From: Lysobacter antibioticus
GTDB lineage: Bacteria; Pseudomonadota; Gammaproteobacteria; Xanthomonadales; Xanthomonadaceae
Length of the DNA: 64,000 nucleotides
Direction: 5' to 3'
NCBI RefSeq assembly: GCF_000731095.1
Contig: NZ_JMTZ01000038.1
Location: forward strand, 1-64,000
The position numbers and the translations under genes were made by a program. The notes beneath the pieces are model-generated. The model was not told where the DNA came from, did no database searches, and saw nothing but the letters and a program-made list of their open reading frames with translations. This document shows positions 1 to 8,614 of the stretch, in pieces (positions within the stretch are counted from its first letter, which is position 1; each line of letters starts with the position of its first letter).

Positions 1-330
1 CCGAAGGGAATCCAGACGGACTTTTGGGCTTAGCAAAAGAAAGTAACCCGGCCGCGGCAGCGGACGGAAGCTCTGCTCTTGCTTATGGCTTCCTGAGAAT
101 TAAGATCGGACCAAACGCTTAAAGCTTCCGCCAGTGAAGCGGCGGGTTACTTTCTTTTGTCATAAGCAACAAAAGCAAAGCAACCAAATAAGTTTCTTAT
201 TTTGAATCACAGGCCCGCACAAGCGATGCCGACGCAGGGCTCTACATACGGGACATCCCTGTCCCGACGAAAAACGGCGCGGATCCTTGCGCACCGCCCT
301 CCGGGTCTTCTATGGCCTTCGCTAGTGCGA
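1..330. repeat. Composite dispersed intergenic repeat, copy A
   Basis: Positions 1-50 are close to the reverse complement of 22570-22620. Positions about 120-300 resemble 22548-22830 in the same orientation, sharing blocks such as TTACTTTCTTTTGTCATAAG, GGGACATCCCTGTCCCG and GCCGCCCTCCGGGT. Part of it can fold (CTTTTGT...ACAAAAG near 150-175). Short reading frames inside it are repeat-derived and probably not genes. The remainder up to the CHRD gene at 584 shows no feature I can support beyond a plausible promoter and ribosome-site region. Confidence 0.75.
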
Positions 331-583
331 GGCGACGCACAGCCACGGCAGAAGCAAAATCGTTACGGCAACGGCAGTTTTGACAGCGCCGTGCCGTTGT
401 CATTGCTGCGATGAGCTCGCGCGGGCGCCGCGCTTGCACGAATCGAGCCAGAAACCCGGGTATTTCTGGCACGTTTGATGCCGGGAATATTTTCACCCGC
501 GGCTAACGGCGCTGGGAGCAGCGTCCGATCGGACGCGTCTCGCGTCCGCCCGCAATGCGGGAACGATTCACGAGGACGACGAC

Positions 584-1105
584 ATGAAACGCATCGCTGC
601 GTTTGCGATGGTCGCGTTGCTTCCGCTTGTTTCAGCGCAGGCCGAACACCGCGAGTTCCGCGCAGTCCTGGAAGGCAGCCAGGAAGTTCCGCTGGTCTCC
701 ACCGGCGCCAGCGGCGGGTTCCGCGCCCGCATCGGCGACGGCGGCGCGATCCACTACCAGCTTTCGTATTCCGGTCTGGAAGGCGACGTCACCCAAGCGC
801 ATATCCACGTGGGCCAGCGCAGTGTCAACGGCGGCATCGCCGTGTGGCTGTGCTCGAACCTGGCCAGCCCGCCGACGCCTGCGGGCGTGCAACCGTGTCC
901 GCCGCCGCCGGCGACCATCCAGGGCGTGATCATGGCCGCCGACGTGGTCGGCCCGAGCGGCCAAGGCATCGCCGCCGGCGAGTTCGAGGAATTGCTGCGC
1001 GCGCTGCGCGGCGGCAACGCCTATGCGAACGTGCACACCAGCAAATTCCCGGGCGGCGAGGTGCGCAGCCAACTGGGTCATCGCCACAACGGCCACGACG
1101 ATTGA
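584..1105 (+). CDS. CHRD-domain secreted protein
   Basis: A 173-residue protein with an N-terminal signal peptide (Met-Lys-Arg start, hydrophobic stretch, cleavage likely after Ala-Gln-Ala near residue 20). The rest matches the CHRD domain seen in chordin and in many secreted bacterial proteins: an opening 'L.GSQEVP' block near residues 29-36, a central 'AHIHVGQ' segment, and a closing 'NVHTSKFPGGEVRSQL' block. CHRD domains are small beta-rich extracellular modules of unclear bacterial function. A purine-rich GAGGACGACGAC precedes the ATG and serves as a weak ribosome site. It is monocistronic; the next gene is convergent. The C-terminus ends in a short His/Asp-rich tail that might bind metal, which is speculative. 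Confidence 0.85.
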   Translation: MKRIAAFAMVALLPLVSAQAEHREFRAVLEGSQEVPLVSTGASGGFRARIGDGGAIHYQLSYSGLEGDVTQAHIHVGQRSVNGGIAVWLCSNLASPPTPAGVQPCPPPPATIQGVIMAADVVGPSGQGIAAGEFEELLRALRGGNAYANVHTSKFPGGEVRSQLGHRHNGHDD

Positions 1106-1161
1106 GCGAGAGGTTCCAGCCTGGGCGCTTGCGCTGAGCTTCTCGGGCCAACCAGGAACGT

Positions 1162-2082
1162 TTAGCGGTTAGCAACTCCGTGCGGCACGTGCCCCGCGGC
1201 GACGTGGTCGCGCGCCGACAGGATGTTGTGCTCGGAGTCGTCGAAGAAGATGTCGGCGCCGAAGGCTTCCAGGAAGGGCCCCTTGGGGCGGCCGCCGAGG
1301 AACAGCGCCTCGTCGAGACGGATGCCCCACTCGCGCAGGGTACGGATCACCCGTTCGTGCGCTGGCACCGAGCGCGCGGTGACCAGGGCGGTGCGGATCG
1401 GTGCGTCCTGGCCGACCGGGAAGGCCTTCTGCAAGCGATGCAGGGCGTCGAGGAAGCCGCGGAACGGGCCGCCGGAGAGCGGTTCGCCGGCGTGGCTGCG
1501 CTCGTGCTCGGCGAACGCGGCCAGGCCGCCCTCGCGCGAGACGCGCTCGCCCTCGTCGTCGAAGATCACCGCGTCGCCGTCGAAGGCGATACGCAACTGG
1601 TCCGGGCGCAGATGCGGCGCCAGCCGCGACGGCGGAATCGCCGGCAACAAAGTCGCCGCGGCGACACCGGCAGCGAGCGCGGCGCTGACGTCTTCGGCAT
1701 TGGCCGAGAGGAACAGGTCGGCGCCGAACGGTCGGATGTAGGGAAACGGCGGCGCGCCGTTGCTGAACGCCGCACGCTTGATCGACAGGCCGTGATGGGC
1801 GATCGAATTGAAGATGCGCAGGCCGCTGTCGGCGGAGTTGCGCGAGATCAGGATGACCTCGACCCGCGGCGCCTCCGGCGGCGCGCCTTGGTTGAGCGCC
1901 AGCAATTTGCGCACCAGCGGGAAGGCGACGCCGGGACGCAGAAAATCGTCCTCGTGCTCGCGCTGGAAGTCGGCGTAGGCGTCGATGCCCTCACGCTCGA
2001 ACAGCGTATGGCTCTCTTCCATGTCGAACAGGGTGCGCGAGGAAATCGCGACGATCAACGGGTCGGCATCACGGTCAGGCAT
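1162..2082 (-). CDS. 5'-nucleotidase (cytosolic 5'-nucleotidase family, PF06189)
   Basis: A 306-residue cytosolic protein that should dephosphorylate nucleoside 5'-monophosphates. The start chosen is the ATG at 2082, giving an N-terminus beginning Met-Pro-Asp-Arg; upstream in-frame sequence up to 2406 is intergenic in character. Family blocks are visible: 'SSRTLFDMEESH' near residue 15, 'VILISRNSADSG' near 75, an aspartate-rich 'FDGDAVIFDDEGE' near 165, a 'ALVTARS' segment, and a C-terminal 'DIFFDDSEHNI'. The aspartates in the FDGD and FFDDSEH blocks are the likely metal and phosphoryl-transfer residues, as in HAD-type phosphatases. It is divergent from the PfpI gene and convergent with the CHRD gene. 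Confidence 0.85.
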   Translation of the reverse strand: MPDRDADPLIVAISSRTLFDMEESHTLFEREGIDAYADFQREHEDDFLRPGVAFPLVRKLLALNQGAPPEAPRVEVILISRNSADSGLRIFNSIAHHGLSIKRAAFSNGAPPFPYIRPFGADLFLSANAEDVSAALAAGVAAATLLPAIPPSRLAPHLRPDQLRIAFDGDAVIFDDEGERVSREGGLAAFAEHERSHAGEPLSGGPFRGFLDALHRLQKAFPVGQDAPIRTALVTARSVPAHERVIRTLREWGIRLDEALFLGGRPKGPFLEAFGADIFFDDSEHNILSARDHVAAGHVPHGVANR

Positions 2083-2275
2083 GCCGTCATTGTGCCCTGT
2101 CGCGCGCCACGCAGATAGGACGGACTGCCCCATGTCGGGCCCCGCCGGTCGGCGTGGCGGTAACCGTGCGCGCTGTTGCTTACCACTGCGTATGGCTAAG
2201 CCCGCTTCGATGCCGTTTGAAGTTTGCTTCACAGGCGCTCGCGAGACTGGCCCTCCTTCACACGCAGTCCTCGCC

Positions 2276-3400
2276 ATGAACCTCCGATTCCCGCATTTGC
2301 GCCGGTTGGCCCTGGGCCTGCTGCTGGCGTGCTCCGGCACCGGCATCGCCCAGGCCGCCGACAAGGTCCTGATCGTGGTCAGCAGCGAAGGCCGCGACCA
2401 GGGCAAGACCCGGCCCGGCTATGAGATGGACGAGTTCGCCCAGGCTTATCTGATCTTCCGCGACAACGGCCTGGCGGTGGACGTCGCCAGCCCGCGCGGC
2501 GGCGCCGCCGAGGCCGACAAGTACGACCCGAAGCTCGCCTTCAATGCGCGCCTGCTCGAAGAAGGCCACGGCCTGAACCAGTTGAACACGACCCTGGTCA
2601 CCGCGACGCTGCGCGCCGGGGACTACGCCGCGGTCTACGTGGTCGGCGGCAAGGGCGCGATGTTCGATCTGCCGGACGACCCGGCACTGAAGAAACTGCT
2701 CGCCGAAGTGTACGAGCGCGGCGGCGTGGTCGCCGCGGTCTGCCACGGCCCGGCCGCCTTGGTCGACGTGCGTCTCGACGACGGCTCCTATCTGGTCTCC
2801 GGCCGCGCCTTGACCGGTTTCAGCAACGAGGAAGAAGCGATCTTCGGCAAGCGCTGGGTCAGGCAGTTCCGCTTCCAGCTCGAAGACGCCCTGCGCGAAC
2901 GCGGCGCACGCTGGCAGGAAGCGCCCTTGATGATGCCGGGGCTGGCCGTCGACGGCCGCTTGATCACCGGCCAGAACCCCTACTCCACCCCGGCCGTCGC
3001 CGAAGCCATCGTCGCCGCGCTCGGGCGCACGCCGGTCGCGCGCACGCCCTGGCGCGACGAACGCAGCCTGGCCCTGGTCGAGCGTTTGCTCGCCGGCGAG
3101 CGCGAGGCCGCGCACAAAGCGCTCGCCGACGAGCCGGACGCCTACCACGTGCAGTTGATCGGGTTGATCGGTTATTACCAGTTGCAGGCGCATCCCGAGC
3201 CGGCCCGCACCCGCGCCGCCCTGGCGATCATGCAACTGGCCGCGCCGTACATGCCCGAACCGCAATTGCGCCTGGGTATCGCCGAAGCGCATTGGCGGCT
3301 CGGCGACGAGACCCTGGCACGGGCGATGATCGGCGAGGTGCTGGTCAGTCACCCGGACATGGCCGATGCTAAGCGCCTTCTCGAACGGATCGACGGCTGA
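2276..3400 (+). CDS. Secreted DJ-1/PfpI-family protein with C-terminal TPR-like region
   Basis: A 374-residue protein. The ATG at 2276 opens a signal peptide (Arg/His-rich start, Leu-rich core, cleavage after about residue 25 in AQA), so export is expected. Residues 27-250 are a DJ-1/PfpI type-1 glutamine-amidotransferase-like domain: 'GGKGAMFDLPD' and then 'AAVCHGPAALV', with Cys156-His157 at the nucleophile elbow. Family members include deglycases, chaperones and proteases, so the exact reaction cannot be read. Residues about 255-374 are helical and look like one or two TPR repeats ('PQLRLGIAEAHWRLGDETLA'). The gene ends 6 bp before a response regulator, which suggests a link to that two-component system, either as sensed stress function or periplasmic partner. 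Confidence 0.8.
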   Translation: MNLRFPHLRRLALGLLLACSGTGIAQAADKVLIVVSSEGRDQGKTRPGYEMDEFAQAYLIFRDNGLAVDVASPRGGAAEADKYDPKLAFNARLLEEGHGLNQLNTTLVTATLRAGDYAAVYVVGGKGAMFDLPDDPALKKLLAEVYERGGVVAAVCHGPAALVDVRLDDGSYLVSGRALTGFSNEEEAIFGKRWVRQFRFQLEDALRERGARWQEAPLMMPGLAVDGRLITGQNPYSTPAVAEAIVAALGRTPVARTPWRDERSLALVERLLAGEREAAHKALADEPDAYHVQLIGLIGYYQLQAHPEPARTRAALAIMQLAAPYMPEPQLRLGIAEAHWRLGDETLARAMIGEVLVSHPDMADAKRLLERIDG

Positions 3401-3406
3401 GCGCTG

Positions 3407-4105
3407 ATGCACGACCGCTTGCGCATCCTCGTGATCGAAGACCACCTGGCCCTGCGCACGGCCATGGCGGCGATGTTCGAATCGCACGGCCATGCCGTCG
3501 ATTTCGCCGCCGACGGCCGCACCGGCCTGCAGTTGGCCCTGAGCGATCCGCCCGATGTGCTGGTGCTCGACCTCACCCTGCCCGGCCTCGACGGCTTGCG
3601 CGTGTGCGCGGAACTGCGCGCACGCTCCGACCGTCACATCCCCATTCTGATGCTGACCGCACGCGACGGCCTCGACGACAAATTGCGCGGTTTCGAGGCC
3701 GGCGCCGACGACTATCTGGTGAAACCCTTCGCCGGCGAAGAATTGCTCGCGCGCTGCCTGGCCCTGTCGCGCCGGCATCGCGCGGGCGAGCCGCACGGCC
3801 TGCGCATCGGCAGCTTGAGCATCGACCGCCGCAGCGGCGAAGTGCGCCGCCAAGGCCGCCTGCTGGAATTGCAACACACGCCCTTGCGGATCCTGACCAT
3901 CCTCGCCGAGGCCTGGCCGCGCACCCTGACCCGCAGCGAGCTGATCCAGCGCCTGTGGGGCGACGTGCCGCCGCAATCGGATCCGCTGCGTTCGCACCTG
4001 TATCTGTTGCGGCAGGCGCTGGACAAGCCGTTCGCACAGCCGATGCTGCGCACCGTGCACGGCGTCGGCTTCAAGCTCGAAAGCGACGAGGACGCGACGC
4101 CGTGA
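3407..4105 (+). CDS. OmpR/PhoB-family response regulator
   Basis: A 232-residue two-domain response regulator. The receiver occupies residues 1-120, with acidic pair Glu11-Asp12, phospho-acceptor Asp55 in 'VLVLDLTLPG', Thr84 in 'LMLTA' and Lys106 in 'YLVKPF'. The C-terminal winged helix (about 130-228) carries the OmpR-type 'LTRSELIQRLWG' and 'HLYLLRQALD' helices and the terminal hairpin 'TVHGVGFKL'. Its stop overlaps the GTG start of the histidine kinase (GTGA), so the two are translationally coupled. It is a DNA-binding transcription regulator whose targets are unknown; the adjacent PfpI gene is an obvious candidate. Confidence 0.93.
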   Translation: MHDRLRILVIEDHLALRTAMAAMFESHGHAVDFAADGRTGLQLALSDPPDVLVLDLTLPGLDGLRVCAELRARSDRHIPILMLTARDGLDDKLRGFEAGADDYLVKPFAGEELLARCLALSRRHRAGEPHGLRIGSLSIDRRSGEVRRQGRLLELQHTPLRILTILAEAWPRTLTRSELIQRLWGDVPPQSDPLRSHLYLLRQALDKPFAQPMLRTVHGVGFKLESDEDATP

Positions 4106-5451
4106 GCGGCCCGGCGAAAGCACCGAAGCGGCGCCTGCGCAATCGCCTGATGCTCGCCTTCGCCGGCTTCGCCCTGTCGGTTGCGGCCTTGTTCGGGCTG
4201 TATGCGGTGGCCTTCATGTACGCGACCGAAGACGCCTTCTTCGAGTCGATGCTCGAACAGGAAGCCGCGGCGCAGTTGCGCCGGCACGCGCTCGACGGCG
4301 CTTGGGCCGAGCCGCAACAAGCCTTCATGCGCGTCTACCCGGACACGCAACATTTCCCCGCCGATCTGCTCGCCGCGCGCGAGTCCGAGCCCTGGCGTTC
4401 GGAATTCGCCGGCCGCGACGGCCGCCATTACCACGTCAAGGCGCTGCAGCCGCCGGCGCCGGCGCAAGGCGCCTGGCTGGTCGCCGAGGTCAGCCGGCAA
4501 CTGGTGGTGCGGCCGATGCGCGACCGCATCCTGCAATGGCTGGGCTGGTCGGCCTTGGCCGTGGTCGGCCTGGCCTTGGCGCTCGGCGCCTGGCTGGCGC
4601 GGCGCAGCACCGCGCCGCTGTCGCGCCTGGCCGCACTGGTCGACAGCATGGCGCCGAACCGCTGGCCGCAACGCATCGCCGCGGGTTTTCCCGACGACGA
4701 GGTCGGCGTGCTCGCACGCGGCCTGGATGCGATGACCGAACGCACCCAGGCCTTCATCGACCGCGAGCAGGCCTTCACCCGCGATGCCAGCCACGAACTG
4801 CGCACGCCGCTGGCGGTGATCCGCAGCACCGGCGAACGCCTGCTGGCCGAGCCTGCCCTGTCCGCGGCCGGCCGCGAGCATCTGCTGCACCTGCGCCAAT
4901 CGGCTTGGCAACTCGAACAGACGGTAACGACGCTGCTGACCCTGGCGCGCGAGGCGCCCGTGGTGTTGCCCGATGCGCCGATCGCGCTGTTGCCGGTGCT
5001 GGAACAGGTGGTGATCGAACAAGCGGTCTGGCTCGACGGCAAGCCGGTCGAGGTCGAGGTCGACGTGCCCGGCGAGACGCGCATCGATCTGCCGCAGCCG
5101 GTGCTGCATATCCTGTTGTCGAATCTGATCGGCAATGCCTTCGCCCACACCGAATCCGGCACGGTTGACATCCGCATCGCCGGCGGGCGCCTGCGCGTCG
5201 CCAACCGCGGCCATCCGATCCCGGCCGAGCTGCGCGAACGCCTGCACGAGCCCTTCCGCAAACGCGAAGGCAGCGCCGGCCTCGGCCTCGGCCTGGCGAT
5301 CGTGCAGCGCCTGTGCGAACGCTACCGGGTCGACCTGCGCCTCGACGAGGAGGCCGGGGCGATGGTGGTGAGCCTCGCCGTGGCGGGCGCTGCGGGTTCG
5401 CCCCAGGGCGCGCCGGGGACGGCGGAAAGCTCAGCCGTGCGCTCGGACTAG
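4102..5451 (+). CDS. Sensor histidine kinase, partner of the upstream regulator
   Basis: A 449-residue inner-membrane kinase. The GTG at 4102 overlaps the regulator's stop codon. Transmembrane segments lie at about residues 17-40 and 142-166 and enclose a periplasmic sensor region of about 100 residues with no fold I recognise. A HAMP-like segment follows, then the dimerisation helix with the phospho-acceptor His231 in 'DASHELRTPLAV'. The ATPase domain has an N box ('LLSNLIGNAFAH', near 340) and a G box 'GLGLGLAIVQRL'. The F box is 'EPFRKREGSAG'. The C-terminal 20 residues are Ala/Gly/Ser-rich and probably disordered. It forms an operon with the response regulator and probably the PfpI gene. 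Confidence 0.92.
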   Translation: MSGPAKAPKRRLRNRLMLAFAGFALSVAALFGLYAVAFMYATEDAFFESMLEQEAAAQLRRHALDGAWAEPQQAFMRVYPDTQHFPADLLAARESEPWRSEFAGRDGRHYHVKALQPPAPAQGAWLVAEVSRQLVVRPMRDRILQWLGWSALAVVGLALALGAWLARRSTAPLSRLAALVDSMAPNRWPQRIAAGFPDDEVGVLARGLDAMTERTQAFIDREQAFTRDASHELRTPLAVIRSTGERLLAEPALSAAGREHLLHLRQSAWQLEQTVTTLLTLAREAPVVLPDAPIALLPVLEQVVIEQAVWLDGKPVEVEVDVPGETRIDLPQPVLHILLSNLIGNAFAHTESGTVDIRIAGGRLRVANRGHPIPAELRERLHEPFRKREGSAGLGLGLAIVQRLCERYRVDLRLDEEAGAMVVSLAVAGAAGSPQGAPGTAESSAVRSD

Positions 5452-5574
5452 CCGCGCGACAGCGGCGCCGGCCGGCCGATTCCTGCGGTTTAGGGCCGGA
5501 ATCGCCGCAGGCCTCGTTGCCGACCGCGGCGACAAGGTATCGTTCCGCACCGCCTCATCGTCCGGACGCCCGAC

Positions 5575-6984
5575 ATGTCCCCAACCGAAGTCCCTGCCCG
5601 CACCGCCACGCTCATGAACGGCGCCGCCGCGTCCCAGCTCGGCCATGCCTTGAAGTCGCGCCAGTTGGTGATGATGGGGCTGGGCAGCGCGATCGGCGCC
5701 GGCCTGTTCCTCGGTTCGGGGGTCGGCATCCGCAGCGCCGGGCCGGCGGTGCTGTTGTCGTATCTGATCGCCGGCGCGTTGGTCATCATCGTGATGCGCG
5801 CGCTCGGCGAAATGGCCGCGGCGCGGCCGACCAGCGGCGCGTTCTCGGTGTATGCCGCCGACGCGATGGGGCCGACCGCCGGCGCCACCCTCGGCTGGTT
5901 GTGGTGGGCGCAGTTGGTGATCGTGATCGCGGCCGAATCGGTCGGCGCCGCCGGCCTGCTCGCCACGGTCTGGCCGCAATTGCCGGTGGCCTTGATGTCG
6001 CTGGTGTTCATGTCGGTGTTCACCGGCGTCAACCTGCTCGGCGTGCGCAACTTCGGCGAATTCGAGTTCTGGTTCGCGATCCTCAAGGTCGCCGCGATCC
6101 TCGCCTTCATCGCCATCGGGGTGCTGCTGGTCTGCGGCCTGTTGCCCAACGTGCCCTCGCCGGGGCTGTCGAACTTCTTCGACCACGGCGGCTTCGCACC
6201 GAAGGGTTGGGCCGGCGTCGGCGCGGCCTTGCTGGTGGTGGTATTCGCCTTCGGCGGCACCGAGATCGTCGCGGTCGCCGCGGCCGAAACCCAGGACCCT
6301 GAGCGCAGCATCACCCACGCCATCCGCACCGTGGCCTGGCGCATCCTGGTGTTCTACATCGGCTCGCTCGCGGTGATCATCGCGGTGGTGCCGTGGACCA
6401 GCGAGTCGTTGAATTCGCCGTTCGCCGCGGTGCTGGAAGTCGCGCGCATCCCCGGCGCGGCGACCGCGATCACCCTGGTCGCGGTGGTCGCCCTGCTGTC
6501 GGCGCTCAACGCCAATCTCTACGGCGCCTCGCGCATGATCTATTCGCTGGCCGAACGCGGCGAAGCGCCGCGCGCGCTCGCCCACCTGAGCCGCAGCCGC
6601 GTGCCGACCGTGGCCGTGCTGGCGAGCGTGGCCTTCGGCTTCGTCGCCACCGCACTGGAGCTGCTGTATCCCGACAAGGTGCTGCCGGCGCTGTTGAACG
6701 TGGTCGGCTCGACCTGTTTGCTGGTGTGGGCGCTGTCGCTGGTCTCGCAGCTGATCCTGCGCCGCCGCGCCGACCGCGCCGGCACCGTGCTGCCGTTCAA
6801 GATGTGGGCCTTCCCCTACGTGACCTGGGCCGGCCTGGCGATCCTCGGCCTGGTGTTCGTGTTGGCGCTGTCGATCGAAGGCCCGCGTCTGCAGTTGCTG
6901 TCGACGATCGCCCTGACCTTGCTCATCGCCGCGGCCAGCGAAGTCGCACGCCGGATGCGCAGCAAAACCTCTAGTGACAATTGA
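5575..6984 (+). CDS. Amino-acid permease (APC superfamily, AAT-type)
   Basis: A 469-residue polytopic membrane protein with about 12 hydrophobic segments, as usual for amino-acid/proton symporters related to GabP, AnsP and ProY. The diagnostic first helix reads 'MMGLGSAIGAGLFLGSG' (about residues 33-49), followed by the AAT-family loop 'MRALGEMAAARPTSGAF'. A conserved 'FAFGGTEIVAVAAAET' lies in the middle and 'NANLYGASRMIYSLAERG' in helix 8-9. The substrate cannot be read from sequence. It has no obvious operon partner; the 123-bp gap after the histidine kinase probably holds its promoter. It ends just before an unusually AT-rich stretch. Confidence 0.88.
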   Translation: MSPTEVPARTATLMNGAAASQLGHALKSRQLVMMGLGSAIGAGLFLGSGVGIRSAGPAVLLSYLIAGALVIIVMRALGEMAAARPTSGAFSVYAADAMGPTAGATLGWLWWAQLVIVIAAESVGAAGLLATVWPQLPVALMSLVFMSVFTGVNLLGVRNFGEFEFWFAILKVAAILAFIAIGVLLVCGLLPNVPSPGLSNFFDHGGFAPKGWAGVGAALLVVVFAFGGTEIVAVAAAETQDPERSITHAIRTVAWRILVFYIGSLAVIIAVVPWTSESLNSPFAAVLEVARIPGAATAITLVAVVALLSALNANLYGASRMIYSLAERGEAPRALAHLSRSRVPTVAVLASVAFGFVATALELLYPDKVLPALLNVVGSTCLLVWALSLVSQLILRRRADRAGTVLPFKMWAFPYVTWAGLAILGLVFVLALSIEGPRLQLLSTIALTLLIAAASEVARRMRSKTSSDN

Positions 6985-7042
6985 CATTAATTACATTATT
7001 TAAATAACTGATATTTAAAGTTATTTATCTATAACTTAAAGC
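6985..7042. promoter_or_regulatory. AT-rich intergenic island, probable promoter region of the Nudix gene
   Basis: About 55 bp composed mainly of A and T (TTATTTAAATAACTGATATT and the following TTTATCTATAACTT), in strong contrast to the surrounding GC-rich DNA. TTATTTAAATAA is a perfect 12-bp palindrome. It sits about 70-120 bp upstream of the Nudix start and directly after the permease stop. Candidate -10 hexamers are abundant, so no single promoter can be chosen; an H-NS-like or regulator binding site is equally possible. Confidence 0.4.
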
Positions 7043-7109
7043 GGTTTCGAGCAGGGTCGACGATCGCTCGCCTGCTGGAGCAGCGCAACAGGAAGGAGCG
7101 CCGCAAACG

Positions 7110-7553
7110 ATGAGCGCAGGCGAACACGGCATCGATCTGGTCGGCGCCTTGCTGTGGCGCCAGGGCCGCGTGCTGTTGGGCCTGCGCGCCACGCACAAGC
7201 GGCCGGCACCGAATTGCTGGGACATGCTCGGCGGCCACGTCGAGGCCGGCGAGACGCCCGAACAAGCCCTGTGGCGGGAGCTGCAGGAAGAAGCCGGCAT
7301 CGGCCCGCCCGTGCTCGCTAGGCCCGTGCTCGCTACGCCCGACCAGCACGCCGCGGCGGCGGCCAGCGTAGTCGCCGAATTCGCCTGCGACGGCCTGGTA
7401 CTGCGCATCTACCGCGTCGAGGACTGGGACGGCGAACCCGAGGCGCGAGGCGACGAGCATCAAGGCCTGCAGTGGTTCGAAGCGGCGCAAGCGGCGGCCC
7501 TGCCCGAGCTGGCCGATCCGCGCCTGCGCGAAGTTCTGCTGCGGCTGGGCTGA
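7110..7553 (+). CDS. Nudix hydrolase
   Basis: A 147-residue single-domain Nudix protein. The full Nudix box is present at residues 42-64: Gly, then five residues, Glu, seven residues, Arg-Glu, then Leu-Gln-Glu-Glu-Ala-Gly-Ile (GHVEAGETP...RELQEEAGI). Proteins of this type hydrolyse nucleoside diphosphates linked to another moiety, for example oxidised dNTPs or ADP-ribose; the substrate is not predictable. A good ribosome site (GGAAGGAG) precedes the ATG. An in-frame 15-bp tandem duplication gives the repeated peptide Pro-Val-Leu-Ala at residues 67-75, in a loop just after the Nudix box. It is convergent with NAD kinase, with only 6 bp between stops. Confidence 0.92.
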   Translation: MSAGEHGIDLVGALLWRQGRVLLGLRATHKRPAPNCWDMLGGHVEAGETPEQALWRELQEEAGIGPPVLARPVLATPDQHAAAAASVVAEFACDGLVLRIYRVEDWDGEPEARGDEHQGLQWFEAAQAAALPELADPRLREVLLRLG

Positions 7554-7559
7554 GCCCGC

Positions 7560-8333
7560 TCAGCCGCTGGTGAACTGCTCGATCAGCATGCGCTCTTCGA
7601 GGTTGTGTTCGGGATCGAACAGCAAAGTGACGGTGCGGTCGCGCGACTCGCGGATCATCACTTCGACCACGTCGCGCACCTCATGCGAATCGGCGGTGGC
7701 GCTGACCGGACGCTTGTAGGGGTCGAGTACGCGGAAGCGGATCTCGGTGTCGGCCTTGAGCAAGGCGCCGCGCCAGCGCCGCGGCCGGAACGCCGCGATC
7801 GGGGTCAGCGCGATCACCGCCGACCCCAGGGGCAGGATCGGGCCGTGGGCGGAGAAGTTATAGGCCGTGCTGCCGGCCGCGGTCGCGACCAGCACGCCGT
7901 CGCAGATCAGCTCGTCGAGCCGGGTCTGGCCGTTGAGGTCGATGCGGATGTGCGCGGCCTGGCGGGTCTGGCGCAGCAACGACACCTCGTTATAGGCCAG
8001 CGAACCGAAGGTCGCGCCGGACTCGGTCTGGGCGACCATTTCCAGCGGACGCAGCACCGCCGGCTCGGCCGCCTCCAGGCGTGCGAACAGGTCCTCGCCG
8101 TTGTGCTGGTTCATCAGGAAACCGACGGTGCCGAGCTTCATCCCGTACACCGGTTTACCGAGGCCGCCGTGGCGATGCAGGGTCTGCAGCATGAAGCCGT
8201 CGCCGCCGAGCGCGACCAGGACATCGGCCGCATCCGGCTCGTGCTGGCCATGGCGTGCGACGAGATCGGCGAGCGCCCGCTGGGCCTCGTCGGTGTGACT
8301 GGCGAGGAAGGCGATGCGTTGCGTCGCGGTCAT
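7560..8333 (-). CDS. nadK: NAD kinase
   Basis: A 257-residue cytosolic NAD kinase that makes NADP from NAD and ATP. The start is the ATG at 8333; the in-frame extension upstream to 8468 runs into a repeat and is rejected. The family's 'GGDG' motif is at residues 43-46 ('[12 protein letters not shown]'). The NAD-binding segment 'YNEVSLLR' and the second signature '[20 protein letters not shown]' follow in the correct order. The length fits the short gammaproteobacterial/Xanthomonas type. It is convergent with the Nudix gene and separated by a palindromic repeat pair from the glutamate dehydrogenase, so it should have its own promoter in 8334-8545. Confidence 0.95.
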   Translation of the reverse strand: MTATQRIAFLASHTDEAQRALADLVARHGQHEPDAADVLVALGGDGFMLQTLHRHGGLGKPVYGMKLGTVGFLMNQHNGEDLFARLEAAEPAVLRPLEMVAQTESGATFGSLAYNEVSLLRQTRQAAHIRIDLNGQTRLDELICDGVLVATAAGSTAYNFSAHGPILPLGSAVIALTPIAAFRPRRWRGALLKADTEIRFRVLDPYKRPVSATADSHEVRDVVEVMIRESRDRTVTLLFDPEHNLEERMLIEQFTSG

Positions 8334-8427
8334 CGGCGGCTCCGGAAGGATGCCGTCAGCATAACCCGGAGGGCGTTGCGGATTCTGCACGCCGGTCGCG
8401 ACGGTCGGCCAAGGAGCCGCTTCGAGG

Positions 8428-8505
8428 GTAGGAGCGGCGCGAGCCGCTACATCGCAGTGACGTGGCAAGACGCAAGAACGCGGTCGCGGCTCGCGCCGCT
8501 CCTAC
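8428..8505. repeat. REP-like palindromic repeat pair
   Basis: Two inverted copies of the local REP-like element: GTAGGAGCGGCGCGAGCCGC at 8428-8447 and its near reverse complement at 8483-8505, about 35 bp apart. Each copy can fold by itself and the pair can form one long hairpin (a BIME-like arrangement). It lies between the nadK start and the gdh terminator. Confidence 0.85.
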
Positions 8506-8543
8506 TCCAAAGCGGAGCGCTGCGGCGATATGACAGAGCGCAC

Positions 8544-8577
8544 AAAAAAGCCCCTCTCCCGGGCGGGAGAGGGGCTT
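8544..8577 (-). terminator. Rho-independent terminator of the glutamate dehydrogenase gene
   Basis: The arms GCCCCTCTCCC (8550-8560) and GGGAGAGGGGC (8565-8575) form an 11-bp perfect stem, extended to 13 bp by two A-T pairs, with a 4-base loop. On the minus strand it is followed by six T residues (8549-8544). It lies 38 bp downstream of the gdh stop codon, in the correct orientation. Confidence 0.92.
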
Positions 8578-8614
8578 AGTGCCAATCGTCATCGGCGCTT
8601 AGGTCAACGCTCGA

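Noticed and set aside
242-496. 84-codon minus-strand frame, and similar short frames at 22561-23010
   Set aside because: They lie in the dispersed repeat and encode the repeat's own translation; similar peptides arise at each copy.
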